A stretch of DNA of 64,000 nucleotides from FEN-1219 sp039933105 (GTDB taxonomy: Bacteria > Pseudomonadota > Gammaproteobacteria > Steroidobacterales > Rariloculaceae): NCBI GenBank assembly GCA_039933105.1, contig JBDTOT010000005.1, positions 1 through 64,000 of the forward strand. The letters are read 5' to 3'. The position numbers and the translations under genes are program-made. The notes under the pieces were generated by a model. The model was not told where the DNA came from and did no database searches. It worked only from the letters and a program-made list of their open reading frames with translations. Below are positions 56,917 to 64,000 of the stretch, in pieces. The first letter of the stretch is position 1. Every line of letters begins with the position of its first letter.

Positions 56917-57774
56917 CTAGTAGATGACCGACGGCAGCCAAGCCCCTTCGGGCTCGTTATAGAGCCCCGTCGTCATGAGCGTCATCGTTTGGGTGATGCG
57001 CATGCGCCGCGCCAGGCACCACCTCACCAGTTCGCCGTTGCGTGCGGGAATCAGAACGCCGGGGCCTGGAATGGATTCGGCGGCGCCGATCAGCGCCTTC
57101 AGATCATCCGTCGTGTCGGCTACTGCGTGCCCCATGAAGCCGACCCGTGTTGCGTATCCGGTGATGCGTCCCAGGCGTTCCACGACCGAGGCCGTGCCCT
57201 GCGTGACTGCGTCGCGCAACTCGCCGTTGCGTTCGTGGCCGTGCACACGCATGCACAGTCGATCGCAGGCGGGCACGTCATCGGCGGTGGCGGCACGTAT
57301 GGCGTAGCCGGGTAAGGTCACGGGGCTCGCCTGTCCTTGCATGCATGCCAACAGTTCGCGTGCTTCGAACCCCAGCTTCAAGTACAACGCGAGCGAGCGG
57401 CGATGATAAGCCGCCTGCACGAGGCGGATGCCGACGAAACCGCGCTCCGCCGAGCGCTCCAGCACAGCGCGCATCAGCACGGCGCCGGCGCCGGCATTCT
57501 GATGTGTAGGATCGACCGTGATCGGCCCGATGCCGCTGATCGGATTTCGCTCGTCCAGAAAGTTGCTGCCGAGCACTCGACCGTCCATCTCCGCCACGAC
57601 ATCGAATATCCGTTCGTGCGCGACCAACGATGCGATCACTCCAGCCGCGATGTCCGGGCTCGGCAGGTCCGGTGCGCAACCATGCGCCTCCGCGACGGTT
57701 TTGAATGCGGTGTAGCAAATGTCGCCAAGGGCGGCGGCATCGGACTTGCGGCCCCGGCGCACGGTGACTGTCAT
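56917..57774 (-). CDS. GNAT-family protein with two acetyltransferase-like domains
   Basis: 285 residues. The N-terminal domain (1-145) has the GNAT motif A region: ISGIGPITVDPTHQNAGAGAVLMRAVLERSAERGF with the Q/R-x-x-G-x-G/A loop (QNAGAG), then AAYHRRSLALYLKLGFEARELL. The C-terminal domain (155-285; YAIRAATADDVPACDRLCMRVHG...) is shorter and less conserved, so it may not bind acetyl-CoA. Substrate unknown. It is 23 bases downstream of the PQQ-dehydrogenase gene in the same direction, last of a three-gene minus run (61596 to 56917). Confidence 0.85.
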   Translation of the reverse strand: MTVTVRRGRKSDAAALGDICYTAFKTVAEAHGCAPDLPSPDIAAGVIASLVAHERIFDVVAEMDGRVLGSNFLDERNPISGIGPITVDPTHQNAGAGAVLMRAVLERSAERGFVGIRLVQAAYHRRSLALYLKLGFEARELLACMQGQASPVTLPGYAIRAATADDVPACDRLCMRVHGHERNGELRDAVTQGTASVVERLGRITGYATRVGFMGHAVADTTDDLKALIGAAESIPGPGVLIPARNGELVRWCLARRMRITQTMTLMTTGLYNEPEGAWLPSVIY

Positions 57775-57797
57775 TCGGTGTCCTTGGTATTAGGTTC

Positions 57798-59915
57798 TCA
57801 GTGCGATGTGTCTCGTCCCCAGTCCTCGTTCGCACGCGCGATTACGTATGCGTGGATCGCGTCGGCCTCGTCGGGGCGAAGCACGTCGGCGAAGCTCGCC
57901 ATGCCGAGCCGCTCGCGCGCACCGCGTAGCACGATGTCGTCGAAGCCGGCGTGCGTCTCCGCGGTCATGTGGCGGAGATCTTTGATCACGCCGTTGCTGA
58001 CGGCGCGAATGCCGTGACAGCCCGCGCAGATCCGATGGTAGAGCGCGTTGCCGTTCTCGATCACGTCCTCGCTCACGCGCGGCACTGCCGGCGGGCCCGG
58101 CGGTAACGGCACGGCTTCGTCGAGCGGCGGTAGCTGCGCAGTGCCGCCGAGTTTGAACACGAGCAGCCGGCCGTCGGCGCGTTTGCGGCTCGTGGTGGTG
58201 CGGATTTCCTGCAGCATCGCGTTGCCGCCACCGAAGCCGGCACTGAGCGCGAGGTACTGTTCGCCGTCGACCGAATAGCTGATCGGCCCCGCGACGGGGA
58301 TCGTCTGCACCGGCATCTCCCAGAGTTTCGCGCCCGTGTCCGCTCGGTACGCCGCGACCGTTTGATTCACGGTTCCCTGGAACACGAGATTGCCCGCGGT
58401 CGCGAGCGTGCCGCCGCTGCCGCGTGACGGATACTCGACGCGCCACGCTTCGCGTTGTCGTACGGGATCCCATGCCGTGAGCCACGCGTGGCCGCGCGAT
58501 AACCCAAGTTCCGTCGCGATGCGTCCGGCCTCGCCGAGCGTGCCGCCCCAGCCGGTGTTCGAGCGAAATTGACGTCCCTCGGTGGGCGTGAAGCCGGGGT
58601 CGCGCGAATACGGCAGCCACACCTCTTGCACCGGAAAATACACGAGCCCGGTGATCGGGCTATACGACATCGGGTTCCAGTTGTGCGCGCCCGGCGGCGC
58701 GGGTGTCATCAATACGGGCTCGAGGTCGTAGCGCGCCGCGGGGTTGATCACCGGTCTGCCCGTGCGCAGATCGACGTGGCTCGCCCAGTAGTTCGGCGCG
58801 AACTTCGTCGCCGACAAAAGCTCGCCGGTCGCGCGATCGAGCACGTAGAAGAAGCCGTTCTTCGGCGCCTGCATGATGACCTTGCGCGCACGGCCTTCGA
58901 TTTTCAGGTCCGCGAGAATCATCGGCTGCGTCGCGGTGTAGTCCCATTCGTCGCCGGGCGCTTCCTGGTAATGCCAGACGTACTCGCCGGTGTCGGCGCG
59001 CACCGCCACGATCGATGCGAGGAACAGATTGTCGCCGCCGCCCGGGCTGCGGTATTCCTGCACCCACGGTCCGCCATTGCCGACGCCGAGATAAATGAGG
59101 CCGAGCTGCGGGTCGTAGACGATCGAATCCCACACCGTGCCGCCACCGCCTTGCTTCCACCACTCGCCAGACCACGTCTTCGCCGCCATCTCCATTGCAG
59201 CGTTCTCGAAGCCCTTCTTGGGATCGCCGGGTACCGTGTAGAAACGCCAGAGTTGTTTGCCGGTGTTAGCGTCGTAGGCCGTGACGAAGCCGCGCACGCC
59301 GAGCTCGGCGCCCGAGTTGCCGATCAGCACTTTGCCGTCGAACACGCGCGGTGCGCCGGTGATGGTGTACGGCGCCGATTGGTCGAACGTTGCGACGGTC
59401 CACACGGGCTTGCCGGTCACGGCATCGAGCGCAATCAAACGCCCGTCGAGTGTCGCGATGATGACTTTGCCTTCCCACACCGTGAGCCCTCGGCTCACGA
59501 TGTCGCAGCAGGCGAGGCGGCCCCAGACAGCCGGCACTTCGGGATCGAACTTCCAGAGCTGCTTGCCGGTTTTCGCTTCGAGCGCGTAGGTGATGTTCCA
59601 TGCGCTCGTCGTGTAGAGCACGCCGTCGACGACGATGGGCGTCCCCTCGACTCCGCGATACGTACTGAGGTCGAGATACCACGCGAGCCCGAGCCGCGAC
59701 ACGTTCTTGTCGCTGATCTGTTTCAGCGGGCTGAAGCGCTGCTCGTCGTAGGTGCGGCCCCAGGTCATCCAGTTGCCGGGCTCGCGATTTGCGCGCAGCA
59801 GCCGCGCCTGATCGACTTGCGCCGGATGTTCCGCCGCATACGCTACTGGCGTACAGCACGCCACGGCGAACGCGGCGAGACCCGTCGACCTTGCCGCGGC
59901 GCACATTCGCTTCAT
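57798..59915 (-). CDS. PQQ-dependent alcohol dehydrogenase with C-terminal cytochrome c
   Basis: 705 residues. A signal peptide precedes an eight-bladed propeller with W-motif repeats (NREPGNWMTWGRTYDEQRFSPLKQI; DANTGKQLWRFYTVPGDPKKGFE). Adjacent Cys136-Cys137 (LACCDIV) form the rare vicinal disulfide of quinoprotein alcohol dehydrogenases. The C-terminal heme domain has CAGCH (630-634) and a likely Met672 axial ligand (LGMASF), so it is a type II quinohemoprotein. It oxidises an alcohol in the periplasm and passes electrons to the respiratory chain. No PQQ synthesis genes are in the window. It is 19 bases downstream of the Tat-exported flavoprotein gene. Confidence 0.92.
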   Translation of the reverse strand: MKRMCAAARSTGLAAFAVACCTPVAYAAEHPAQVDQARLLRANREPGNWMTWGRTYDEQRFSPLKQISDKNVSRLGLAWYLDLSTYRGVEGTPIVVDGVLYTTSAWNITYALEAKTGKQLWKFDPEVPAVWGRLACCDIVSRGLTVWEGKVIIATLDGRLIALDAVTGKPVWTVATFDQSAPYTITGAPRVFDGKVLIGNSGAELGVRGFVTAYDANTGKQLWRFYTVPGDPKKGFENAAMEMAAKTWSGEWWKQGGGGTVWDSIVYDPQLGLIYLGVGNGGPWVQEYRSPGGGDNLFLASIVAVRADTGEYVWHYQEAPGDEWDYTATQPMILADLKIEGRARKVIMQAPKNGFFYVLDRATGELLSATKFAPNYWASHVDLRTGRPVINPAARYDLEPVLMTPAPPGAHNWNPMSYSPITGLVYFPVQEVWLPYSRDPGFTPTEGRQFRSNTGWGGTLGEAGRIATELGLSRGHAWLTAWDPVRQREAWRVEYPSRGSGGTLATAGNLVFQGTVNQTVAAYRADTGAKLWEMPVQTIPVAGPISYSVDGEQYLALSAGFGGGNAMLQEIRTTTSRKRADGRLLVFKLGGTAQLPPLDEAVPLPPGPPAVPRVSEDVIENGNALYHRICAGCHGIRAVSNGVIKDLRHMTAETHAGFDDIVLRGARERLGMASFADVLRPDEADAIHAYVIARANEDWGRDTSH

Positions 59916-59934
59916 GGATCCCCCTCCGGCGTTT

Positions 59935-61596
59935 CTATGCAGCGGGTCTAGCGGCTCCTTGCATGCCGCCTTCGACCGCTCGCTCGTACGGCGCCGAGCT
60001 TGGCGCTACTTGCGGCAGTTTGTTGAAGCGCTGATTCGCCTCTACGTCGACGCCTTCGACGTACAAGTCGCGAGCGACTGCGCTTACCAGTCGCGGGTGA
60101 TCGACCGTGCTCGGCACGTCGCCCACGGGAATGCCGAAGCTCAGCTGCGCTGCGAGGTTGAAACAATGGACGTTGCGCAGGTACTCCGCGCCCGTCGCCG
60201 CACGCGGCAGGAACTCGAAGCCGGCGCCAAGATACGGTCGCGCCGCGCCTGCCTCGCTCTCTTCGCCCGCCGCCGGCTTGAAGCGATCGCGCCAAAGCGC
60301 GATGTGCTCGTGAATGCGCTTCAGCTCGGGCTGGAGCGGAAGGTCGATTCGATAGCCGGTGCCCGCGATCAGGTGATCGAAGCGCATGGTCTTCTTTCCG
60401 GCCTTCGCCGTGATCTTGCCGTTGCTCGCCATCGCCACGTTCTCGAGCGAGGTGTTCACGTGGATGTGAAATCCTTTGAACGCGACCGCGCGTTGCAGCG
60501 AATCGAGTGGTACCGACGCGACGCGGCGCTCGCCAGCGAGGTAGTTGCGCCAGCGCACGACGTCGGGAAGCTCATACGTGAGCTCGAGCATGTTCGACTG
60601 GCCGCGGTCGGGTGGGGGCGCAGCCGGCTGAGGCGGCGGTGTCGTCGGGGCGGGCGCCTGATAGTCGATGTATGCCCGTCGACTGAAGAGATGCACCTCC
60701 GCGGCGCCGGCTTCGAGCGCTGTAGCGGCTGCGTCGAACGCAGACGCGCCGGCACCGACGACTGCGATGACCTTACCCTTGAACGTTTCGAGCGGGAGCG
60801 GGGCAGCCGTGTGTGTCCAGACTTTCTGCGGCAGCGCGCGGATGAAAGCCGGCACGTTCGGGCCGCCGGCACCGGCGTAACCGTTCGCAAGCACCAGTTT
60901 GCGCGTCGTCTCAACGCGTTGTGCGCCGTCCGTCTCGAGGTGCAAACGCAGCACGTCGCCTTGCGGCTCGATCTCGAGCAGCCGCGTGCCGTAGCGGACT
61001 TTCGTGTCTGTGGTTTGCTGGAACCACGTCAGGTAGTCGGCCCACGTGAGGCGCGGAATCCGGTCCAGTGCGTCGAATGCTTCCGGGCCGTTCAGGGTTT
61101 CGAACCACGCGCGAAATCCCAGCGCCACATTGCCCTGCTCGGGGCCCGACATGGTCTTCGGCGTGCGCAGCTGGTGCATGCGTGCGATCGTTCGCCAGAT
61201 GCCAGCCTGGCCGGCCGCGGCCTGGTCGATCACGTCGACGCGGCCGACGCCTTTGCGGCGCAGGTCGTACGCGATGGCCACGCCGCTCTGCCCGCCGCCG
61301 ACGATCACGACGTTGTGATCGACGCCCGCGCGTGCGCGAACCCAGTCGGCCGGAGCGGGGCCAGCCCAGCGCAGGGCTCGGCGGGTTTGCGCTTCGAGCT
61401 GTTCGCTCGTGGTTTTCACGACCGGCGCGGTCGCGACTTGTGCAGAGGACACCTGGGCCAACGCTGCAGGCGCGCTCAACGTGCCGACGGTCAACGCTGC
61501 TGCGCCGTGGAAGAACCGCCGTCGATCGATGCGGCTCGGCGCTTCGTGCTCCTGCGTTGCGAGCGTCGTACGATCGGTTTTCTGTTCGTCGGACAT
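59935..61596 (-). CDS. Tat-exported FAD/NAD(P)-binding monooxygenase-like protein
   Basis: 553 residues from the ATG at 61596 with GAGAGGAAC upstream. A twin-arginine signal, RIDRRRFFHGAAALTVG, sits at residues 22-38. The first dinucleotide site is NVVIVGGGQSGVAIAYDLRR, with GxGxxG, and the second VIAVVGAGASAFDAAATAL, as in flavin monooxygenases or lysine/ornithine N-monooxygenase-like proteins. A Pro-rich insertion (APAPTTPPPQPAAPPPD) interrupts the second domain. Export of a folded flavoprotein by Tat is consistent with FAD loading in the cytoplasm. It is the first gene of the run with the PQQ dehydrogenase and GNAT genes, so they may act on a common substrate outside the cytoplasm. Confidence 0.88.
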   Translation of the reverse strand: MSDEQKTDRTTLATQEHEAPSRIDRRRFFHGAAALTVGTLSAPAALAQVSSAQVATAPVVKTTSEQLEAQTRRALRWAGPAPADWVRARAGVDHNVVIVGGGQSGVAIAYDLRRKGVGRVDVIDQAAAGQAGIWRTIARMHQLRTPKTMSGPEQGNVALGFRAWFETLNGPEAFDALDRIPRLTWADYLTWFQQTTDTKVRYGTRLLEIEPQGDVLRLHLETDGAQRVETTRKLVLANGYAGAGGPNVPAFIRALPQKVWTHTAAPLPLETFKGKVIAVVGAGASAFDAAATALEAGAAEVHLFSRRAYIDYQAPAPTTPPPQPAAPPPDRGQSNMLELTYELPDVVRWRNYLAGERRVASVPLDSLQRAVAFKGFHIHVNTSLENVAMASNGKITAKAGKKTMRFDHLIAGTGYRIDLPLQPELKRIHEHIALWRDRFKPAAGEESEAGAARPYLGAGFEFLPRAATGAEYLRNVHCFNLAAQLSFGIPVGDVPSTVDHPRLVSAVARDLYVEGVDVEANQRFNKLPQVAPSSAPYERAVEGGMQGAARPAA

Positions 61597-61644
61597 GGGC
61601 GTTCCTCTCGAAGTCGGTGGTCGTCGGCGCACACTACAGAATTA

Positions 61645-62163
61645 ATGAGCGAGTCGACAACCGTTGCGCGGGTAGCGGGAACGACGCAAGCTGCTGCGCG
61701 TATGGCCGACGACACCGACCGCGCCTTCATGGCGCAAGCGCTCGACTGCGCCCGGCACGCGTACGGCTTGGGTGAAGTGCCCGTCGGCGCGGTGCTGGTC
61801 GATTCCGCGGGAGTGGTAGTTGCACGCGGCGCGAACGCGCCAATCGCGAGCCACGATCCGACGGGGCATGCCGAGATCATCGCGCTGCGCGCGGCCGGAC
61901 AGGCGCTCGGCAACTATCGCTTACCCGGCTGTTCGCTGTACGTGACGCTGGAGCCTTGCGCCATGTGCGTGGGCGCCATCGTGCACGCGCGAATCGAGCG
62001 TGTGGTGTTCGCGGCGCCGGATCCGAAAACAGGTGCGTGCGGCTCGGTATTCGATCTCGCTGCGCACCCGCGACACAATCATCGATTGATCGTAGCGGGC
62101 GGTGTGTTGGCAGAAGAGGCTGCAGCGCTGCTGCGACAGTTCTTCGCGGAACGACGCGGCTAG
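61645..62163 (+). CDS. tadA: tRNA-specific adenosine deaminase TadA
   Basis: 172 residues from the ATG at 61645; an ATG at 61702 (MADDTDRAFMAQAL) is a possible start giving a more usual length of 153. A long open frame upstream to 59914 is antisense shadow. The zinc site is complete: HAE at 75-77 (TGHAEIIAL) and PCAMC at 104-108 (LEPCAMCVG). The C-terminal part PKTGACGSVFDLAAHPRHNHR is typical of TadA. It converts A34 to inosine in tRNA-Arg(ACG). It is convergent with mltF (14-base gap), an order seen in several gammaproteobacteria. Confidence 0.93.
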   Translation: MSESTTVARVAGTTQAAARMADDTDRAFMAQALDCARHAYGLGEVPVGAVLVDSAGVVVARGANAPIASHDPTGHAEIIALRAAGQALGNYRLPGCSLYVTLEPCAMCVGAIVHARIERVVFAAPDPKTGACGSVFDLAAHPRHNHRLIVAGGVLAEEAAALLRQFFAERRG

Positions 62164-62177
62164 CGCGTGACGAGCCG

Positions 62178-63554
62178 TCAGCCGATCGGCGTCGGCAGCG
62201 GTGGCGCGGACTCTTGCGACGTCAGCGTCTCGCGGCTGTCGAGCCACATCAAGATCTCGTAGTACCGGCGCACGTTGTCGACGTAGGACACAGCTATTCG
62301 CCCCGGGGCGAAACCGCGCTGCACGCTCTCATACGAGTCCTGCTCGCTCAGCAATGGCAGACGTTGCCGCACGGAGTCCCAGCGATCGGGGTCTGCGCCT
62401 TGGCGTTGCGTCAGAATGCGCGCGTCTTCGATATGGCCGTAGCCTAAGTTGTAGGCGGCGACCGTAAGCCACGAGCGGTCGGGCTCCTGGATGCGTTCCG
62501 GCACTTTGGATCGAGTGCGCAAGTAATGGCGCGCACCGCCGAGGATGCTTGAGCGCGGGTCGTGGCGATCGGTGATGTTCATCTTGTCGGCGGCGAGCTC
62601 GGTGAGCATCATCATGCCGCGCACGCCGGTCGGCGATATCGCGCTCGGGTCCCAGTGCGATTCCTGATACGCGATCGCGGCGAGGAGCCGCCAGTCGGTC
62701 CCCGTCGAACGTTCGGCTTCGAGAAAGAGGTCGCGGTAACGCGGCAGGCGCGTGTTCACATCGCGCACGAAGGCGCGCGAGCTCACGTAGTCGAATTCGC
62801 TCGACGCGAAATAGTAACGATCGAGGATCTTCTGGAGTTTGCCCGTCGCCTGCACCTCGGCGAAATAGGCGGCCACGCTCTCGCGCAGCGAGTCGTCGCC
62901 TTTGGGGAGGGCCCAGGCGATGTGATCGTCGGGCCCGACCGCAAAGGCCACGCGCAGATCGGGATAGAAATGACGCAGCAGCTCGAACAGGTGGGAGTCG
63001 GCGATCGTATAGTCGATGCCGCCTTCTGCGACGCGGCGCATGAGCTCCTCGCTCGAACTCTGTGATTGCTCGATCCAGGTCAGTAGCGGCACCTGCGCCC
63101 GCAACTTTTCGAGCAGGGTCGCGTGTGACGAGTTGGCCACCACTTCGAGACGCCCACCCACGAGGTCCTCGACGCCGTTCGGTCGTTTCGTGCCGCGGCG
63201 GTAGATGATCTGGGGATGGATGCTCTGATAGGAGGGCCCGAAACTCACCGTCTCGCGGCGTGAATCAGCGATCGTCAGGCTGGCGGCGCCGATCTGGGCT
63301 TTGCCCGAGACGATATCCGGGAACACTTGGTCGTTGACATAGATGCGTAAGCCCACGCCGAGACGCTCTGCGTAGCCGCGGGCAAGCTCGTACTCGATGC
63401 CGCGGGGTTCTTCAGCACCGTAATAGAAAGCGGCGGGTGTGTTGCGCGTGACGACCCGAAGCTCACCCGAGCGAATGATCCGCTCGAGCAGCGAAGGCGG
63501 GGCAGAGCAGGTGCTCAAGAGGGTGCCCAATAGGACTGCGAGCAGGATTCGCAA
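62178..63554 (-). CDS. mltF: Membrane-bound lytic murein transglycosylase F
   Basis: 458 residues. The signal peptide ends in a lipobox, LLSTC (Cys16), so it is a lipoprotein. An N-terminal solute-binding-protein-like domain (about 27-250; GELRVVTRNTPAAFYYG, GIEYELARGYAERLGVGLRI) is followed by an SLT domain with catalytic Glu298 (LAAIAYQESHWDPSAISPTG) and GLMMLT-like VRGMMMLTELAA. It cleaves peptidoglycan to 1,6-anhydro-MurNAc ends; MltF's regulatory domain may sense peptides. Full length. Convergent with tadA. Confidence 0.93.
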   Translation of the reverse strand: MRILLAVLLGTLLSTCSAPPSLLERIIRSGELRVVTRNTPAAFYYGAEEPRGIEYELARGYAERLGVGLRIYVNDQVFPDIVSGKAQIGAASLTIADSRRETVSFGPSYQSIHPQIIYRRGTKRPNGVEDLVGGRLEVVANSSHATLLEKLRAQVPLLTWIEQSQSSSEELMRRVAEGGIDYTIADSHLFELLRHFYPDLRVAFAVGPDDHIAWALPKGDDSLRESVAAYFAEVQATGKLQKILDRYYFASSEFDYVSSRAFVRDVNTRLPRYRDLFLEAERSTGTDWRLLAAIAYQESHWDPSAISPTGVRGMMMLTELAADKMNITDRHDPRSSILGGARHYLRTRSKVPERIQEPDRSWLTVAAYNLGYGHIEDARILTQRQGADPDRWDSVRQRLPLLSEQDSYESVQRGFAPGRIAVSYVDNVRRYYEILMWLDSRETLTSQESAPPLPTPIG

Positions 63555-63616
63555 CAGCCAGCTCCGGCGGAGGACTTCGAGAATTATACCGGCGTCGTCT
63601 GCCGGGCGCTGCTCTT

Positions 63617-63645
63617 CCTAAGGTGTTTTTTGTAATACACCTAGG
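63617..63645. promoter_or_regulatory. Inverted repeat CCTAAGGTGT / ACACCTAGG
   Basis: AGGTGT (63621-63626) and ACACCT (63637-63642), extended by CCTA and AGG on the outside, around a T-rich 10-base loop. It lies upstream of mltF (minus) and could be an operator or a hairpin. Confidence 0.4.
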
Positions 63646-63901
63646 TTCTTCCACGAGATTATGTGCGGTCGTGGAGAGCGGACGCTCGTGCAGAGGGCTT
63701 TGTCGGGAAAAAGTGGCTGAGCCTTTCAGTGATCATGCTGGTAGCGCGAATGCCTTGATCGACTCCGCGCGAAAGCCGCGCATGTGGGATCGTCCGATTC
63801 AATGCGTGATCGCCACTGCGGTCTGACTGACTCATCCTCACGTTCTCGCGCCTGATGATTCTTTGCGTACCGAACCGTGCGGTGTTGAGACACTAGGTGA
63901 C

Positions 63902-63930
63902 GCTTGAGAATATTCAAGCTGTTTTTCGTC
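63902..63930 (+). promoter_or_regulatory. Inverted repeat GCTTGA / TCAAGC followed by T-rich sequence
   Basis: GCTTGA (63902-63907), GAATAT, TCAAGC (63914-63919), followed by TGTTTTTCGTC. The stem is short. It could be an operator for the partial gene at 63960 or a weak terminator. Confidence 0.35.
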
Positions 63931-63959
63931 ACAGGTTTTTTTTTTGGAGTTGCAGAGAG

Positions 63960-64000
63960 ATGTTGAGCGTTTCGCAGTTACGACCGACAGTGAGCAGGGA
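63960..64000 (+). CDS. Possible start of a gene running off the right edge
   Basis: An ATG at 63960 preceded by GGAGTTGCAGAGAG opens MLSVSQLRPTVSR before the window ends. Only 13 codons are visible, so no family can be assigned. It could be chance. Confidence 0.3.
   Translation, partial: MLSVSQLRPTVSR

Larger units (their letters stand above)
63555..63959. other. Intergenic region upstream of mltF without a confident gene
   Basis: 405 bases. In related genomes purL often lies beyond mltF; I saw no purL start here. The notable elements are two inverted repeats (63617-63645 and 63902-63919), listed separately, and a T9-10 run around 63937-63946 before a possible ribosome site GGAG (63946-63949). 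Confidence 0.4.

Noticed and set aside
59914..61644. Plus-strand open frame continuing upstream of tadA for about 577 codons
   Set aside because: It is antisense to the flavoprotein gene and Arg/Ala-rich; TadA homology begins only after 61645.
63555..64000. Expected purL gene next to mltF
   Set aside because: The visible 13 codons at 63960 do not resemble a PurL N-terminus; no other frame does.

Overview
The window is high-GC DNA, densely packed with genes on both strands. The content points to a gammaproteobacterium near Steroidobacterales/Nevskiales: a FimV/LysM protein, a Kup transporter, a convergent tadA/mltF pair, an UrcA-family protein, an RpoE/ChrR-type sigma/anti-sigma pair, and many secreted NHL-propeller and unclassified secreted proteins with a DGKxNLxGxW / GDTLVxE signature. 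That placement is inference; there is no rRNA here. I saw no tRNA, IS element, phage gene or CRISPR array by eye.

Layout. 1-5.4 kb: secreted proteins (partial unclassified protein, NHL propeller, metallo-beta-lactamase fold, YbaY-like lipoprotein, UrcA) with two decayed gene copies. 5.4-8.0 kb: ECF sigma factor and ChrR-like anti-sigma, divergent from a coclaurine-N-methyltransferase-like/CFA-family methyltransferase across two face-to-face TGATCC-N18-TA promoters, then a truncated DUF1295 gene. 8.1-10.2 kb: coiled-coil protein, HipA-like kinase and DUF3037 protein. 10.3-15.4 kb: a membrane Ser/Thr kinase with an outer Calx-beta-like domain, a flavin-dependent oxidoreductase and a phospholipase-D-type lipoprotein. 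15.4-20.5 kb: a five-gene minus-strand operon of secreted or catabolic proteins. 21.5-37 kb: a stress/central-carbon cluster (FtsH, zwf, GH15, ROK relic, tal, tkt, tandem SpoIIAA-like protein, otsB, kup, mscS, SLC13 permease). 37-40 kb: OYE-family reductase and FimV-like protein.

40.7-52.8 kb is the most striking part: a 2408-residue soluble histidine kinase with about 15 HAMP modules in tandem, a REC-HK-REC protein, a MscS channel with a large periplasmic coiled-coil region, and a compact STAND-type ATPase. All four are co-directional. I propose they form an osmotic or mechanical sensing system, possibly linked to the carbon/ion cluster next door.

52.8-64 kb: another secreted unclassified protein, an RlmM-like methyltransferase, a third NHL protein, a double-GNAT protein, a PQQ alcohol dehydrogenase with a fused cytochrome c domain, a Tat-exported flavoprotein, TadA and MltF. 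A recurrent theme is short relics of genes: tails or heads of NHL, ChrR, phospholipase D, DUF1295, ROK kinase and alpha/beta-hydrolase genes. Several are shortened copies of intact genes in the same window.
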